Assembly (NCBI GenBank): GCA_020025095.1
Contig: JAHHSS010000082.1
Coordinates: 1-6,391 of the forward strand
DNA: 6,391 bases
Reading direction: 5' to 3'
DNA from: Peptostreptococcus sp.
GTDB lineage: Bacteria; Bacillota; Clostridia; Peptostreptococcales; Peptostreptococcaceae
Part shown: positions 1 to 5,859 of the stretch, piece after piece
Numbering within the stretch: the stretch's first letter is position 1
How the letters are laid out: every line of letters starts with the position of its first letter
Translations under genes and position numbers: made by a program
The notes under the pieces: model-generated
Databases searched by the model: none
Told to the model about the DNA's origin: nothing
What the model saw: only the letters and a program-made list of their open reading frames with translations

Positions 1-392
1 TGTCTTCCATATTTATTTTTTCTTATTACTTTTCTGTTATGCTTATAACCTATATCTATCCCATAAAAATCATTTAAACTATTAAACTTATATATCAAAT
101 ACAATAAAAAACAAAATCCAGCAGAGTCGATTATATTTATAATATTTTTATTAAAAATAAGAATAATTTCACCTATTGCATGAGCTAGTATTCTACCATT
201 TGTCATATAGTATCTTTTTGCTTGATTACCTAAAGCTTGAAATACATTGCTAATTTTTTCATTGTCAATTGTAAACATATTATTGAAATCATCAGCAACA
301 AAAACAGTATTCATATTTAAAATAATCATAATTGCAAAAACAAACAATATCGAAACAATAAAGCTGCGATTTATATTTATTTTTTTCTTCAT
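1..392 (-). CDS. DUF6056-like polytopic membrane protein, N-terminal part (runs off the left edge)
   Basis: The frame is open from ATG at 392-390 to the window edge, giving 130 residues with no stop. The start is supported by GGGAG at 403-399, six bases upstream, and by an in-frame TAA just before that. Residues 1-9 are basic, residues 10-33 form a membrane helix, and the chain then exits with an Asp-Asp pair (34-35). An amphipathic stretch (44-62), Asn-Gly-Arg at 65-67, His71, and hydrophobic segments at about 72-101 follow. The order membrane helix, ADD(F/Y), a tyrosine-rich stretch, N/GGR, AH and a hydrophobic helix matches what I know of the DUF6056 family of Firmicute integral membrane proteins. 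The acidic pair after the first helix also recalls GT-C glycosyltransferases, which is inference. Family members are several hundred residues long, so most of the protein lies outside the window. The gene follows the rpsA terminator; I see no convincing promoter in the roughly 50 bases available. Confidence 0.75.
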   Translation of the reverse strand, partial: MKKKININRSFIVSILFVFAIMIILNMNTVFVADDFNNMFTIDNEKISNVFQALGNQAKRYYMTNGRILAHAIGEIILIFNKNIINIIDSAGFCFLLYLIYKFNSLNDFYGIDIGYKHNRKVIRKNKYGR

Positions 393-446
393 TTTAATCT
401 CCCAAATTTATTCAAATAAACTCCTATTTAGTATGTATATAGCTAT

Positions 447-473
447 AAAAAAAGGGGTCGCATTTGCACCCCC
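447..473 (-). terminator. Intrinsic terminator of rpsA
   Basis: On the minus strand a GGGGT/ACCCC stem, which can be extended by GC/GC around an AAAT loop, is followed directly by seven T. It lies about 40 bases after the rpsA stop codon and ahead of the DUF6056-like gene. It should therefore end rpsA transcription and insulate the next gene. Confidence 0.9.
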
Positions 474-510
474 TCTTACATCATAATCTAATCTTTACAT
501 TTTAAATATT

Positions 511-1770
511 TTATTCTTCATCTAGAGAAGTTGTCTTTTCTTTTAATACTTCACCAATATTTCCTATTGTATCGTCACCCACTGACATATACTGACTTAA
601 ATCTTCTTCTGGTTCTCTTGTCAATTCTCTTATTGAAAGCATCATTCTCTTGTTTTCAGGGTTGAACTTAATAATTGCGGCCTTAACAGTATCACCTATA
701 TTAACAACATCTTCTACCTTGTTAATTCTCTTTTCGCTTAATTCACCTATTGGTAAGTAAGCTTCTACACCATCCTTAACTTCTACAAAAGCCCCCTTGT
801 CTATAATTCTAAGAACCTTTGCTTCAACTACTGAACCCATCTGTACTTCTTCTGCAATCAACTTCCATGGATCTTCATCTGGATTTTTTAGTGATAGAGC
901 TATTCTCTGGGCTTCAGAATCAACGCTCTGAATAAATACTTCTACTTCCTGACCTTCACTAAGAACAGAATCCACTGATTCAACTCTTGTCCAAGAAAGA
1001 TTATTTATATGAGCAAGTCCTTCTATTCCGCCAAGATCTATAAATGCACCATAAGGCATTATATTAGTTACCTTACCTGTTCTCTTTTCTCCTGGAACAA
1101 GTGAATTAAGTAACTCTTCTCTTTCAGCCTTTTTCTGTTCTCTCTTAGCTTTTATTCTAGCTCTTTCAGCCTCTCTTTCGGCTTTTCTCTGCTCTCTCTT
1201 TTCTTTTCTTTCAGCATCAAGTTCTTCTTGTGCTACTTCTCTATGAGAAACTATTATTCTGTTCTTTCTAGGATTAACTTCCTTTACATAACATTCCATA
1301 TCAAGACCTACATATTCGTTTGTATCTTTAACAAACTTTGTATCTATCTGTGATATAGGCATAAACATAGTATATGATTTATAACTTACATATAAACCTC
1401 TTTCTAGAGCTTTAAATGAGTGAACAGTTATCTTTGTATGCTGTTCTAAAGCGTCTATTAATTCCTTAATATCATTCTGTTGTTCAAGCTTTAATCTTGA
1501 AATCTTGATAGTAGCATCTTTATAACTGATATTAGTTATAATTCCTGTAACCTCATCATCTATTTTGTAAACATCTGCTATACTCTGACCTTTATCAAGA
1601 TTAAGTTCTCCTTCAGGTATAACACCGTCAAAATCAACATCTAGTTTTAAAACTAAATTGTCGTTATTTACTTGTGTTACCTTTCCAGTGATTTCATCAC
1701 CAACATTAATTTTACTTAACTCCTGTTCTTGCATGTCAAGTAGTTCTTGCATTGTTAAATTGTTTTCCAT
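511..1770 (-). CDS. rpsA: 30S ribosomal protein S1 homologue, four S1 domains
   Basis: A 419-residue cytoplasmic RNA-binding protein of the S1 family, which helps ribosomes engage mRNA. Four OB-fold S1 repeats are visible at about residues 22-93, 112-177 (divergent), 226-296 and 310-382. The third carries the classical pattern GKVTNIMPYGAFIDLGG, then GLAH and LSWTRV; the fourth has RIIDKGAFVEV and ends MMLSIREL. Between repeats 2 and 3, residues about 181-222 form an extremely charged Glu/Arg/Lys/Ala helix with the quasi-repeats QRKAERE and QKKAERE. The acidic tail ends DEE. An upstream in-frame ATG at 1830 would add 20 residues. I reject it because the best -10 box (1815-1810) lies inside that extension and the AAAGGA site at 1786-1781 serves the ATG at 1770. 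Four domains match the Firmicute S1/YpfD group rather than six-domain E. coli S1. In many Clostridia S1 is fused to IspH, but here it stands alone. It could be a second S1 paralogue rather than the ribosomal one. Confidence 0.9.
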   Translation of the reverse strand: MENNLTMQELLDMQEQELSKINVGDEITGKVTQVNNDNLVLKLDVDFDGVIPEGELNLDKGQSIADVYKIDDEVTGIITNISYKDATIKISRLKLEQQNDIKELIDALEQHTKITVHSFKALERGLYVSYKSYTMFMPISQIDTKFVKDTNEYVGLDMECYVKEVNPRKNRIIVSHREVAQEELDAERKEKREQRKAEREAERARIKAKREQKKAEREELLNSLVPGEKRTGKVTNIMPYGAFIDLGGIEGLAHINNLSWTRVESVDSVLSEGQEVEVFIQSVDSEAQRIALSLKNPDEDPWKLIAEEVQMGSVVEAKVLRIIDKGAFVEVKDGVEAYLPIGELSEKRINKVEDVVNIGDTVKAAIIKFNPENKRMMLSIRELTREPEEDLSQYMSVGDDTIGNIGEVLKEKTTSLDEE

Positions 1771-1780
1771 TATAATAACA

Positions 1781-1787
1781 TCCTTTC
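1781..1787 (-). promoter_or_regulatory. Ribosome binding site that fixes the rpsA start
   Basis: GAAAGGA on the minus strand lies ten bases before the ATG at 1770-1768. It selects that codon over the in-frame ATG at 1830, which would need a transcript beginning upstream of the best promoter. Confidence 0.75.
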
Positions 1788-1809
1788 GCTGCGTAATATC
1801 CATATCATT

Positions 1810-1839
1810 ATTATAACATATACTATACAAGATAATACA
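1810..1839 (-). promoter_or_regulatory. Extended -10 promoter for rpsA
   Basis: The minus strand reads TGTTATAAT, a perfect TATAAT (1815-1810) with the TG-N extension. The -35 position (about 1839-1833, GTATTA or TGTATT) is poor, as is usual for extended -10 promoters. Transcription would begin near 1803, giving a leader of about 33 bases before the chosen rpsA start. Confidence 0.6.
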
Positions 1840-1913
1840 GTCTAATTTTCATATTTTTAAATAAATTTTAGAAATTTCGTTTAATAGCATTGTAAATGTC
1901 TTTTTTTGCCGTT

Positions 1914-1922
1914 TTATCCACA
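1914..1922 (+). promoter_or_regulatory. Perfect DnaA-box 9-mer, single copy
   Basis: The plus strand reads TTATCCACA, the consensus DnaA-binding box. It lies about 100 bases upstream of the rpsA -10 element. I see no second box nearby, so this is not an origin. It could be a chance match in AT-rich DNA or a DnaA-responsive site affecting rpsA. Confidence 0.35.
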
Positions 1923-2076
1923 AAAAAAATTGTATTTTTAATGAAAACAAATAAAGTTTTCAATCTTCTTTTTTTATTTATCGATTTCATATTATTAAAT
2001 TTTAAAATTATTTAGCTTTAATTCCCCAGATTATATTTTTTAGTATTTTAATTACTTTTATAAAGATTATTTTATT

Positions 2077-2150
2077 GGTATAAAACTAGATTTTATAATT
2101 CAAATCTATATAACATATAAAAATATTCTTTCATTTATTACTTTTATACC
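2077..2150. repeat. Nested inverted repeats in the intergenic region
   Basis: GGTATAAAA (2077-2085) is matched by its exact complement TTTTATACC (2142-2150). Inside it, TAGATTT (2087-2093) pairs with AAATCTA (2102-2108) around an eight-base spacer. The stems are AT-rich, so they would be weak as DNA cruciforms but possible as RNA. No terminator T run or gene is linked to them. Confidence 0.4.
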
Positions 2151-2303
2151 AGCTATACTCTTGTTTTTAATTCAAAAAAATTCACAAAGCTTATAAATGA
2201 CGTTTTATAAAACCCACGCTAACATCGACTTTCAATTATTATTTAATACTATTAGAGAAAAACTTTTATAATATAGGACTTATTTAAATCGAAAACTTTT
2301 TAT

Positions 2304-2381
2304 AAAAAAATTCTAGCGTCAATAATAATGTTTAACTCAATGCTTAATACTTTGAGCCTATTCACCACTATCAACGCTAGA
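2304..2381 (-). terminator. Unusually long hairpin terminator downstream of pgi
   Basis: On the minus strand, arms 2381-2363 and 2330-2312 form an uninterrupted 19-pair helix as RNA, starting UCUAGCGU/ACGCUAGA and including five G-U pairs. Beyond a small internal loop, GGCUCAA (2358-2352) and UUGAGUU (2340-2334) form a seven-pair upper helix with an 11-base loop. The structure is followed by AA and seven U. It begins about 42 bases after the pgi stop, so a terminator is the simplest reading. AT-rich promoter-like sequence lies immediately upstream (TTGATA at 2409-2404, TATAAT at 2388-2383), so a short independent RNA is an alternative. Confidence 0.8.
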
Positions 2382-2423
2382 TATTATAAAAATAATATTA
2401 TACTATCAAAAGGTAAAATATAT

Positions 2424-3770
2424 TTATAATCTTGCTTCTAGAGCTTCTTTTTCAGCCTCATAGCCCGGTTTACCTAGTAGGGCGAACATATTCTTCTTAT
2501 ATGCTTCTACTCCTGGCTGATTGAATGGATTTACTCCTAATATACATCCACTTATACCACAAGCTATTTCAAAGAAGTAAACCATCTGCCCGAATGTATA
2601 TTCGTCTAATTTCTTAATATTTAACACTAAATTAGGTACCTGTCCATCTGTATGTGCAAGAAGTGTTCCTTCAAAAGCCTTATGATTTACATAGTCAACA
2701 GTCTTTCCAGCTAGATAATTCAATCCATCCAAATCGTCCTTATCTAATTTTATTTCAAGATCTCTCCTTGGATTTTCTACATTAAGTACTGTTTCAAATA
2801 TAAATCTTCTACCCTCTTGTATATACTGTCCCATTGAGTGAAGATCTGTTGAAAAGTTAACAGATGCTGGGAATATTCCTCTATTATCCTTACCTTCACT
2901 TTCTCCATATAACTGCTTCCACCATTCTGAAAAATATTGAAGTTGTGGCTCATAGTTTACCATTAATTCCGTTTCTTTTCCTTTTCTCTGAAGTACAGTT
3001 CTTGCTACTGCATACTGATATGCTTCATTTTTTGAAAGATCATCTGTACTGTAATCTTCTCTAGCATCCGCAGCACCATTCATCATAGCATCTATATCAA
3101 ATCCTGCTGCAGCTATTGGAAGTAGACCTACTGCAGTAAGAACAGAAAATCTTCCACCTACATTATCTGGTATTACAAATGTTTCGTAACCTTCAGCAGT
3201 AGCCAAAGTTCTAAGAGCTCCCTTTGATGCATCTGTTGTTGCATATATTCTTTTTGCAGCTTCTTCTTTTCCATATTTCTTTTCAAGATCTTCCTTAAAT
3301 ATTCTAAATGCTAATGCTGGTTCTGTAGTAGTACCTGACTTAGATATAACATTTACAGAATAATCTCTATCTCCTATTACATCCATCAAATCAAGAATAT
3401 ATGATGAGCTGATGCTATTTCCTGCAAAATACACTTCTGGTGCATTTCTATCTTCCTTTTTTAGGCTATTTTTAAATGTATTTCCAAGCATCTCTATTGC
3501 AGCTTTAGCTCCTAAATAAGACCCACCTATTCCAATTACGACTAAAACTTCTGAATCTGATTTTATCTTTTCTGCCGCTTTCTTTATTCTTGCAAACTCT
3601 TCCTTGTCATAATTAACTGGAAGATCTATCCAACCAAGAAAATCGCTACCCAATGACTTTCCTTCACGTAGAAGATTGTGAGCAACGCTTACAAATGGTT
3701 GCATAGCTTCTATTTCTCTCTTTTCAACAAATGCTTCAGCTTTACTGAAATCAAATCTTAAATTACTCAT
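2424..3770 (-). CDS. pgi: Glucose-6-phosphate isomerase
   Basis: A 448-residue cytoplasmic enzyme interconverting glucose 6-phosphate and fructose 6-phosphate in glycolysis and gluconeogenesis. The length fits the short Gram-positive form (about 450 residues). The first sugar-isomerase half shows VVIGIGGSYLGAKA (77-90) and the phosphate-binding SKSGTTTEP (143-151). Both family signatures are present: DNVGGRFSVLTAVG (202-215) and the C-terminal GVNPFNQPGVEAYKK (412-426). The expected catalytic residues are in place: Glu290 in YGESEGKD, His311 in STDLHSMGQ, and Lys425 in VEAYKK. I see no truncation or frameshift. The ATG at 3770 is preceded by AAGGAGAG (3789-3782) with an 11-base gap, slightly long but acceptable. 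The gene sits alone between a promoter near 3945-3937 with a structured leader and its own long terminator, so it is probably monocistronic. Confidence 0.98.
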   Translation of the reverse strand: MSNLRFDFSKAEAFVEKREIEAMQPFVSVAHNLLREGKSLGSDFLGWIDLPVNYDKEEFARIKKAAEKIKSDSEVLVVIGIGGSYLGAKAAIEMLGNTFKNSLKKEDRNAPEVYFAGNSISSSYILDLMDVIGDRDYSVNVISKSGTTTEPALAFRIFKEDLEKKYGKEEAAKRIYATTDASKGALRTLATAEGYETFVIPDNVGGRFSVLTAVGLLPIAAAGFDIDAMMNGAADAREDYSTDDLSKNEAYQYAVARTVLQRKGKETELMVNYEPQLQYFSEWWKQLYGESEGKDNRGIFPASVNFSTDLHSMGQYIQEGRRFIFETVLNVENPRRDLEIKLDKDDLDGLNYLAGKTVDYVNHKAFEGTLLAHTDGQVPNLVLNIKKLDEYTFGQMVYFFEIACGISGCILGVNPFNQPGVEAYKKNMFALLGKPGYEAEKEALEARL

Positions 3771-3840
3771 AGTTTCAATTACTCTCCTTATAAAATATAA
3801 TTTACCATAATCATAGTGCTCAATTTTTTTGCCATATATT

Positions 3841-3918
3841 ATCTTTTATATTTTCTTTCAAAAATAGTTCTATAATTTCTCTCAATACCTTTCATTTTTT
3901 TGAAAGAAATATAAAGAT
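3841..3918 (-). promoter_or_regulatory. Long hairpin in the pgi 5' leader
   Basis: Arms 3918-3897 and 3864-3841 are complementary over 22 pairs, with only two single-base bulges in the 3' arm, around a loop of about 32 bases. As RNA the 5' arm begins AUCUUUAUAUUUCUUUC. The hairpin starts about 12 bases after the predicted transcription start and ends about 50 bases before the pgi ribosome binding site, so it does not bury that site. It has no T run after it, so it is not a terminator. It could stabilise the mRNA or act as a protein-binding leader. It matches no riboswitch class I can recognise. Confidence 0.5.
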
Positions 3919-3936
3919 ATTCTGCACTTTGTTTAT

Positions 3937-3945
3937 ATTATACCA
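3937..3945 (-). promoter_or_regulatory. Extended -10 promoter for pgi
   Basis: The minus strand reads TGGTATAAT, a perfect -10 hexamer (3942-3937) with the TG-N extension. The -35 position has no good match. Transcription would begin near 3930, giving pgi a leader of about 160 bases. Confidence 0.6.
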
Positions 3946-4173
3946 CTTTTTGATGATTTTATTTAGTTTATACGACAGTTTTTTGAAGCTTTTTAAATAA
4001 TAAAGATTTATTTACTCTCTTTCATAATTTAAAAATAAAGCAAACACTTGTAGATAACGTTTTTCAGCTTTTTGCAAAATTTGAATTTACTTATTTTTTT
4101 AGAAATTTTTAAGTTTTTATCTCTTTTTTAATAGTCTTAATATTAAACATTAATAGCTCCGTAATTTTTACAC
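3946..4173. other. Intergenic DNA upstream of the pgi promoter
   Basis: This AT-rich stretch separates the terminator of the small-protein operon from the pgi promoter. I see no gene, recognised RNA or strong repeat. A 12-codon frame with GGAG ahead of it (4150-4112, minus strand) is the only coding-like signal and is too short to support. Confidence 0.4.
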
Positions 4174-4199
4174 AAAAAAGGAGACTTAAATAGCCTCCT
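4174..4199 (-). terminator. Intrinsic terminator of the SEC-C/small-protein operon
   Basis: On the minus strand AGGAGGC (4199-4193) pairs with GTCTCCT (4185-4179), with one G-U pair and a seven-base loop, and runs straight into six T. It begins five bases after the stop of the 124-residue gene. Confidence 0.88.
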
Positions 4200-4204
4200 C
4201 AATT

Positions 4205-4579
4205 TTATCTATTTGATATCATACCTCTAATAACTTTCATATTATTAAATATTTTTTCTAAGAAATCTTCTGCTATTTCATCATCTAGCAATTTTATTTC
4301 AAGATTATCATCATCGGCAATTCCCTTTTCCTCACAATATTTGCGAGCTAAATTTAACATTGATTCCTTTTCCTCTTCTCCAAGTGTGTAATCTTTATAA
4401 TCAACTATTACATACTGAAGAATCTCCTGATTTTCATCTTTATTGTATCCTATTTCAATATGGTATATTACTGCGTAAAGATTTTCCATTTTTTCTTCGC
4501 CTATATATACTGGTATTGCGGGATTAGATTTTACAAAACTCGTTGATACTGGTATGCTTTTTCCAATTGTAAATTCCAT
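4205..4579 (-). CDS. Small acidic protein of unknown function, second gene of SEC-C operon
   Basis: I do not recognise this 124-residue protein. It has no signal peptide or membrane segment, so it is probably cytoplasmic, and it is rich in Glu and Asp. Reading for secondary structure, a Pro/Ser-rich start (8-25) is followed by likely strands at 33-44 and 52-60, a helix at 68-86, a strand at 93-98 and a helix at 101-114, giving a compact alpha/beta domain. The only cysteine is Cys82, so it is not an obvious metal protein. The start is firm: AGGAGG (4590-4585) lies five bases before the ATG. The upstream SEC-C gene ends 23 bases earlier, and a terminator follows within five bases, so the two are almost certainly co-transcribed. 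A shared process or direct partnership is inferred from this alone. Confidence 0.85.
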   Translation of the reverse strand: MEFTIGKSIPVSTSFVKSNPAIPVYIGEEKMENLYAVIYHIEIGYNKDENQEILQYVIVDYKDYTLGEEEKESMLNLARKYCEEKGIADDDNLEIKLLDDEIAEDFLEKIFNNMKVIRGMISNR

Positions 4580-4602
4580 ACTTGCCTCCTATGGTTGTGT
4601 CA

Positions 4603-5709
4603 TTATTTGTCTAAAGTTAACGCTGTAATTTCTTTATTTCTCTTTGCTAATGTACTAGAACTTACACCATAACTCTTAGCAATTTCATTTTGAGTTACAG
4701 ATTCTCCTAGCGACTTTCTATAATTATATTCAAGTCCAGCAGCCCATCCACTTTCAGAACCTGTAATTTCAGTATTTTCTATAACTTGCTTCCATAACTT
4801 CAAAGCACCCTCTAAAACTTCTTTGTCAGCAATATTTGCACTTATAAGCTTAGCTACTTCATCAATATCTTCAGATGCTTCCATCTTTATTTCTTCATCT
4901 ACTGTCTCTTCTTCTGTTTCTGAATTTATTTCAACATCTTCTACTTCACCATCATCCACATAACTGTTTGATTGCAATAATTGCACCATATATTTATAGA
5001 AGAATAGTGTGTTTAGCATCACAAAATATTCTATGCTTATGCTTGGATTTGCTTTCTTACTTGATTCAAAGGCTTCCATTATACTATTGTATATCAAATC
5101 CTTTGTTTCCTTTTGAATTCTTATAGTTAAATCAATTAATACAAATGTATCCTCAACAAGTATAGGTCTTGCAAGTATATAGTCACCAGTATTAAACTCA
5201 CCTAAAATCTTAGAATCTAATGTGTTATACTTTCTATTTGAAAATACATCCTTAATTACAACTTCTCTACCATTTATGCTATCTATTTCAAACATACTTG
5301 GATAAGAATTTACACATCCATGAATTACTAGTTTTTCATCATTAGTAAATCTCTTATTATTAACTACATAAACAGCAGGTGTCATATCTCTTCCAATAAC
5401 ATAGTCATATGAGAAATATGATGCAAAAAATCTATTTGCTACCATACTTTTTTCTGTATTTTCATCAAAAAATGCTTTTCTAGCTTCTTCTTCATACTTT
5501 GCAAATTTTTCATCACTTACTATTAATTCCTCTAAGTATCCACTTAGCTTTATTATTGCAGCTGTATACTTTTTATCAATTTTTTCTTTCTTGCTGTCAA
5601 GAGCTTGTTTATTAAGCTTTTCAACTTTTTCTTCTCTATCTTTATCCATACAGCAATTTTTATATTTTTTTCCACTTCCGCAGTAACACTTATCATTCCT
5701 TTTTAACAT
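4603..5709 (-). CDS. SEC-C zinc-motif protein with C-terminal helix-turn-helix-like segment
   Basis: A 368-residue, probably cytoplasmic protein. Residues 4-22 form a SEC-C motif, KCYCGSGKKYKNCC, with zinc ligands Cys8, Cys10, Cys19 and Cys20, as at the end of SecA and in many stand-alone proteins. A lysine- and glutamate-rich helical stretch (22-65) follows. Residues about 128-195 alternate beta strands and turns (VIHGCVN, REVVIKDV, GDYILARPILV), possibly a small barrel. Residues 252-285 are a very acidic, probably flexible linker. The C-terminus (296-364) is helical: WAAGLEYNYRK, then QNEIAKSYGVSSSTLAKRNKEI (helix-turn-helix-like). That pairing resembles the C-terminal regions of other SEC-C proteins such as DUF6398. 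DNA or RNA binding is inference. GGGAG (5722-5718) lies eight bases before the ATG. The exact function is unknown; the zinc motif often mediates contact with ribosomes or other proteins. Confidence 0.88.
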   Translation of the reverse strand: MLKRNDKCYCGSGKKYKNCCMDKDREEKVEKLNKQALDSKKEKIDKKYTAAIIKLSGYLEELIVSDEKFAKYEEEARKAFFDENTEKSMVANRFFASYFSYDYVIGRDMTPAVYVVNNKRFTNDEKLVIHGCVNSYPSMFEIDSINGREVVIKDVFSNRKYNTLDSKILGEFNTGDYILARPILVEDTFVLIDLTIRIQKETKDLIYNSIMEAFESSKKANPSISIEYFVMLNTLFFYKYMVQLLQSNSYVDDGEVEDVEINSETEEETVDEEIKMEASEDIDEVAKLISANIADKEVLEGALKLWKQVIENTEITGSESGWAAGLEYNYRKSLGESVTQNEIAKSYGVSSSTLAKRNKEITALTLDK

Positions 5710-5740
5710 ACTTATTGCTCCCTAATATTAGATTGTATTA

Positions 5741-5775
5741 CTCATAATAATACGATTTCTCTATTATTATACGAG
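5741..5775 (-). promoter_or_regulatory. Leader hairpin before the SEC-C gene
   Basis: On the minus strand ATAATAATA (5770-5762) pairs with TATTATTAT (5752-5744), closed by CTC/GAG across a two-base GT bulge, with a nine-base loop. It lies about 18 bases ahead of the GGGAG ribosome binding site at 5722-5718. Except at the base it is all A-U, so it would be weak. The same bases contain a second TATAAT (5771-5766) that could instead be a promoter. Confidence 0.35.
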
Positions 5776-5783
5776 TTAATACC

Positions 5784-5802
5784 GTGTAAGTTATATTTAC
5801 AC
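5784..5802. promoter_or_regulatory. Operator-like palindrome at the SEC-C operon promoter
   Basis: GTGTAA (5784-5789) and TTACAC (5797-5802) form a perfect six-base inverted repeat separated by seven bases. It lies about +4 to +22 relative to the predicted start near 5805, a typical place for a repressor. The inner 17 bases fit TGTNA-N7-TNACA, the core recognised by GlnR/TnrA-type MerR-family regulators. The internal A and T of the full consensus do not match, so the identity of the regulator is open. Confidence 0.5.
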
Positions 5803-5811
5803 AGTGATTTT

Positions 5812-5840
5812 ATTATATCATATATATTATAGATTGAAAA
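5812..5840 (-). promoter_or_regulatory. Promoter of the SEC-C operon
   Basis: The minus strand shows TGATATAAT, a perfect -10 hexamer (5817-5812) with TG-N extension. A TTTTCA -35-like hexamer sits exactly 17 bases upstream (5840-5835). It lies in the gap after the membrane-anchored gene and drives toward the SEC-C gene, with the palindrome just downstream. Confidence 0.6.
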
Positions 5841-5859
5841 CACTAAACTGGAGCTATTT

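Larger units (their letters stand above)
1840..2303. other. AT-rich gene-free region between pgi and rpsA
   Basis: I find no credible coding frame on either strand and no recognised RNA family here. The region is almost pure A/T with many short T and A runs. Its only distinct content is a TTATCCACA 9-mer (1914-1922), nested inverted repeats (2077-2150), and a weak TGAAAAC/GTTTTCA hairpin (1942-1962) that has no gene on the plus strand to terminate. Function is unknown; it could simply be intergenic DNA or the remains of a decayed gene. Confidence 0.5.

Noticed and set aside
247..486. Plus-strand open frame of 79 codons
   Set aside because: It is antisense to the DUF6056-like gene and runs across the rpsA terminator. 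It has no family resemblance.
1771..1830. In-frame extension of rpsA to an ATG at 1830 (20 more residues)
   Set aside because: The added residues do not resemble an S1 N-terminus, the extension contains the best promoter -10 box, and AAAGGA is correctly placed for the ATG at 1770.
1942..1975. Plus-strand hairpin TGAAAAC/GTTTTCA followed by a T-rich stretch, as a terminator
   Set aside because: The stem has only two G-C pairs, the T run is delayed, and there is no plus-strand gene to terminate.
1840..2303. Replication origin, because of AT richness and a DnaA box
   Set aside because: Only one box is present, there is no cluster, and neither dnaA nor dnaN is adjacent.
2864..3064. Plus-strand open frame of 66 codons inside pgi
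   Set aside because: It lies wholly antisense to a confidently identified enzyme gene and has low-complexity Leu/Phe/His composition.
3839..3895. An 18-codon frame starting within the pgi leader hairpin, as a possible leader peptide
   Set aside because: There is no ribosome binding site ahead of its ATG, no run of a single amino acid codon, and no terminator/antiterminator pair.
3771..3930. A known riboswitch or T-box in the pgi leader
   Set aside because: I see none of the conserved cores of the common classes, no T-box sequence and no expression-platform terminator.
4112..4150. A 12-codon frame with GGAG six bases upstream, minus strand
   Set aside because: It is too short and A/T-rich to separate from chance, and no promoter is apparent between it and the upstream terminator.
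4875..5126. Plus-strand open frame of 83 codons, Leu/His-rich
   Set aside because: It is the antisense shadow of the acidic linker of the SEC-C protein.
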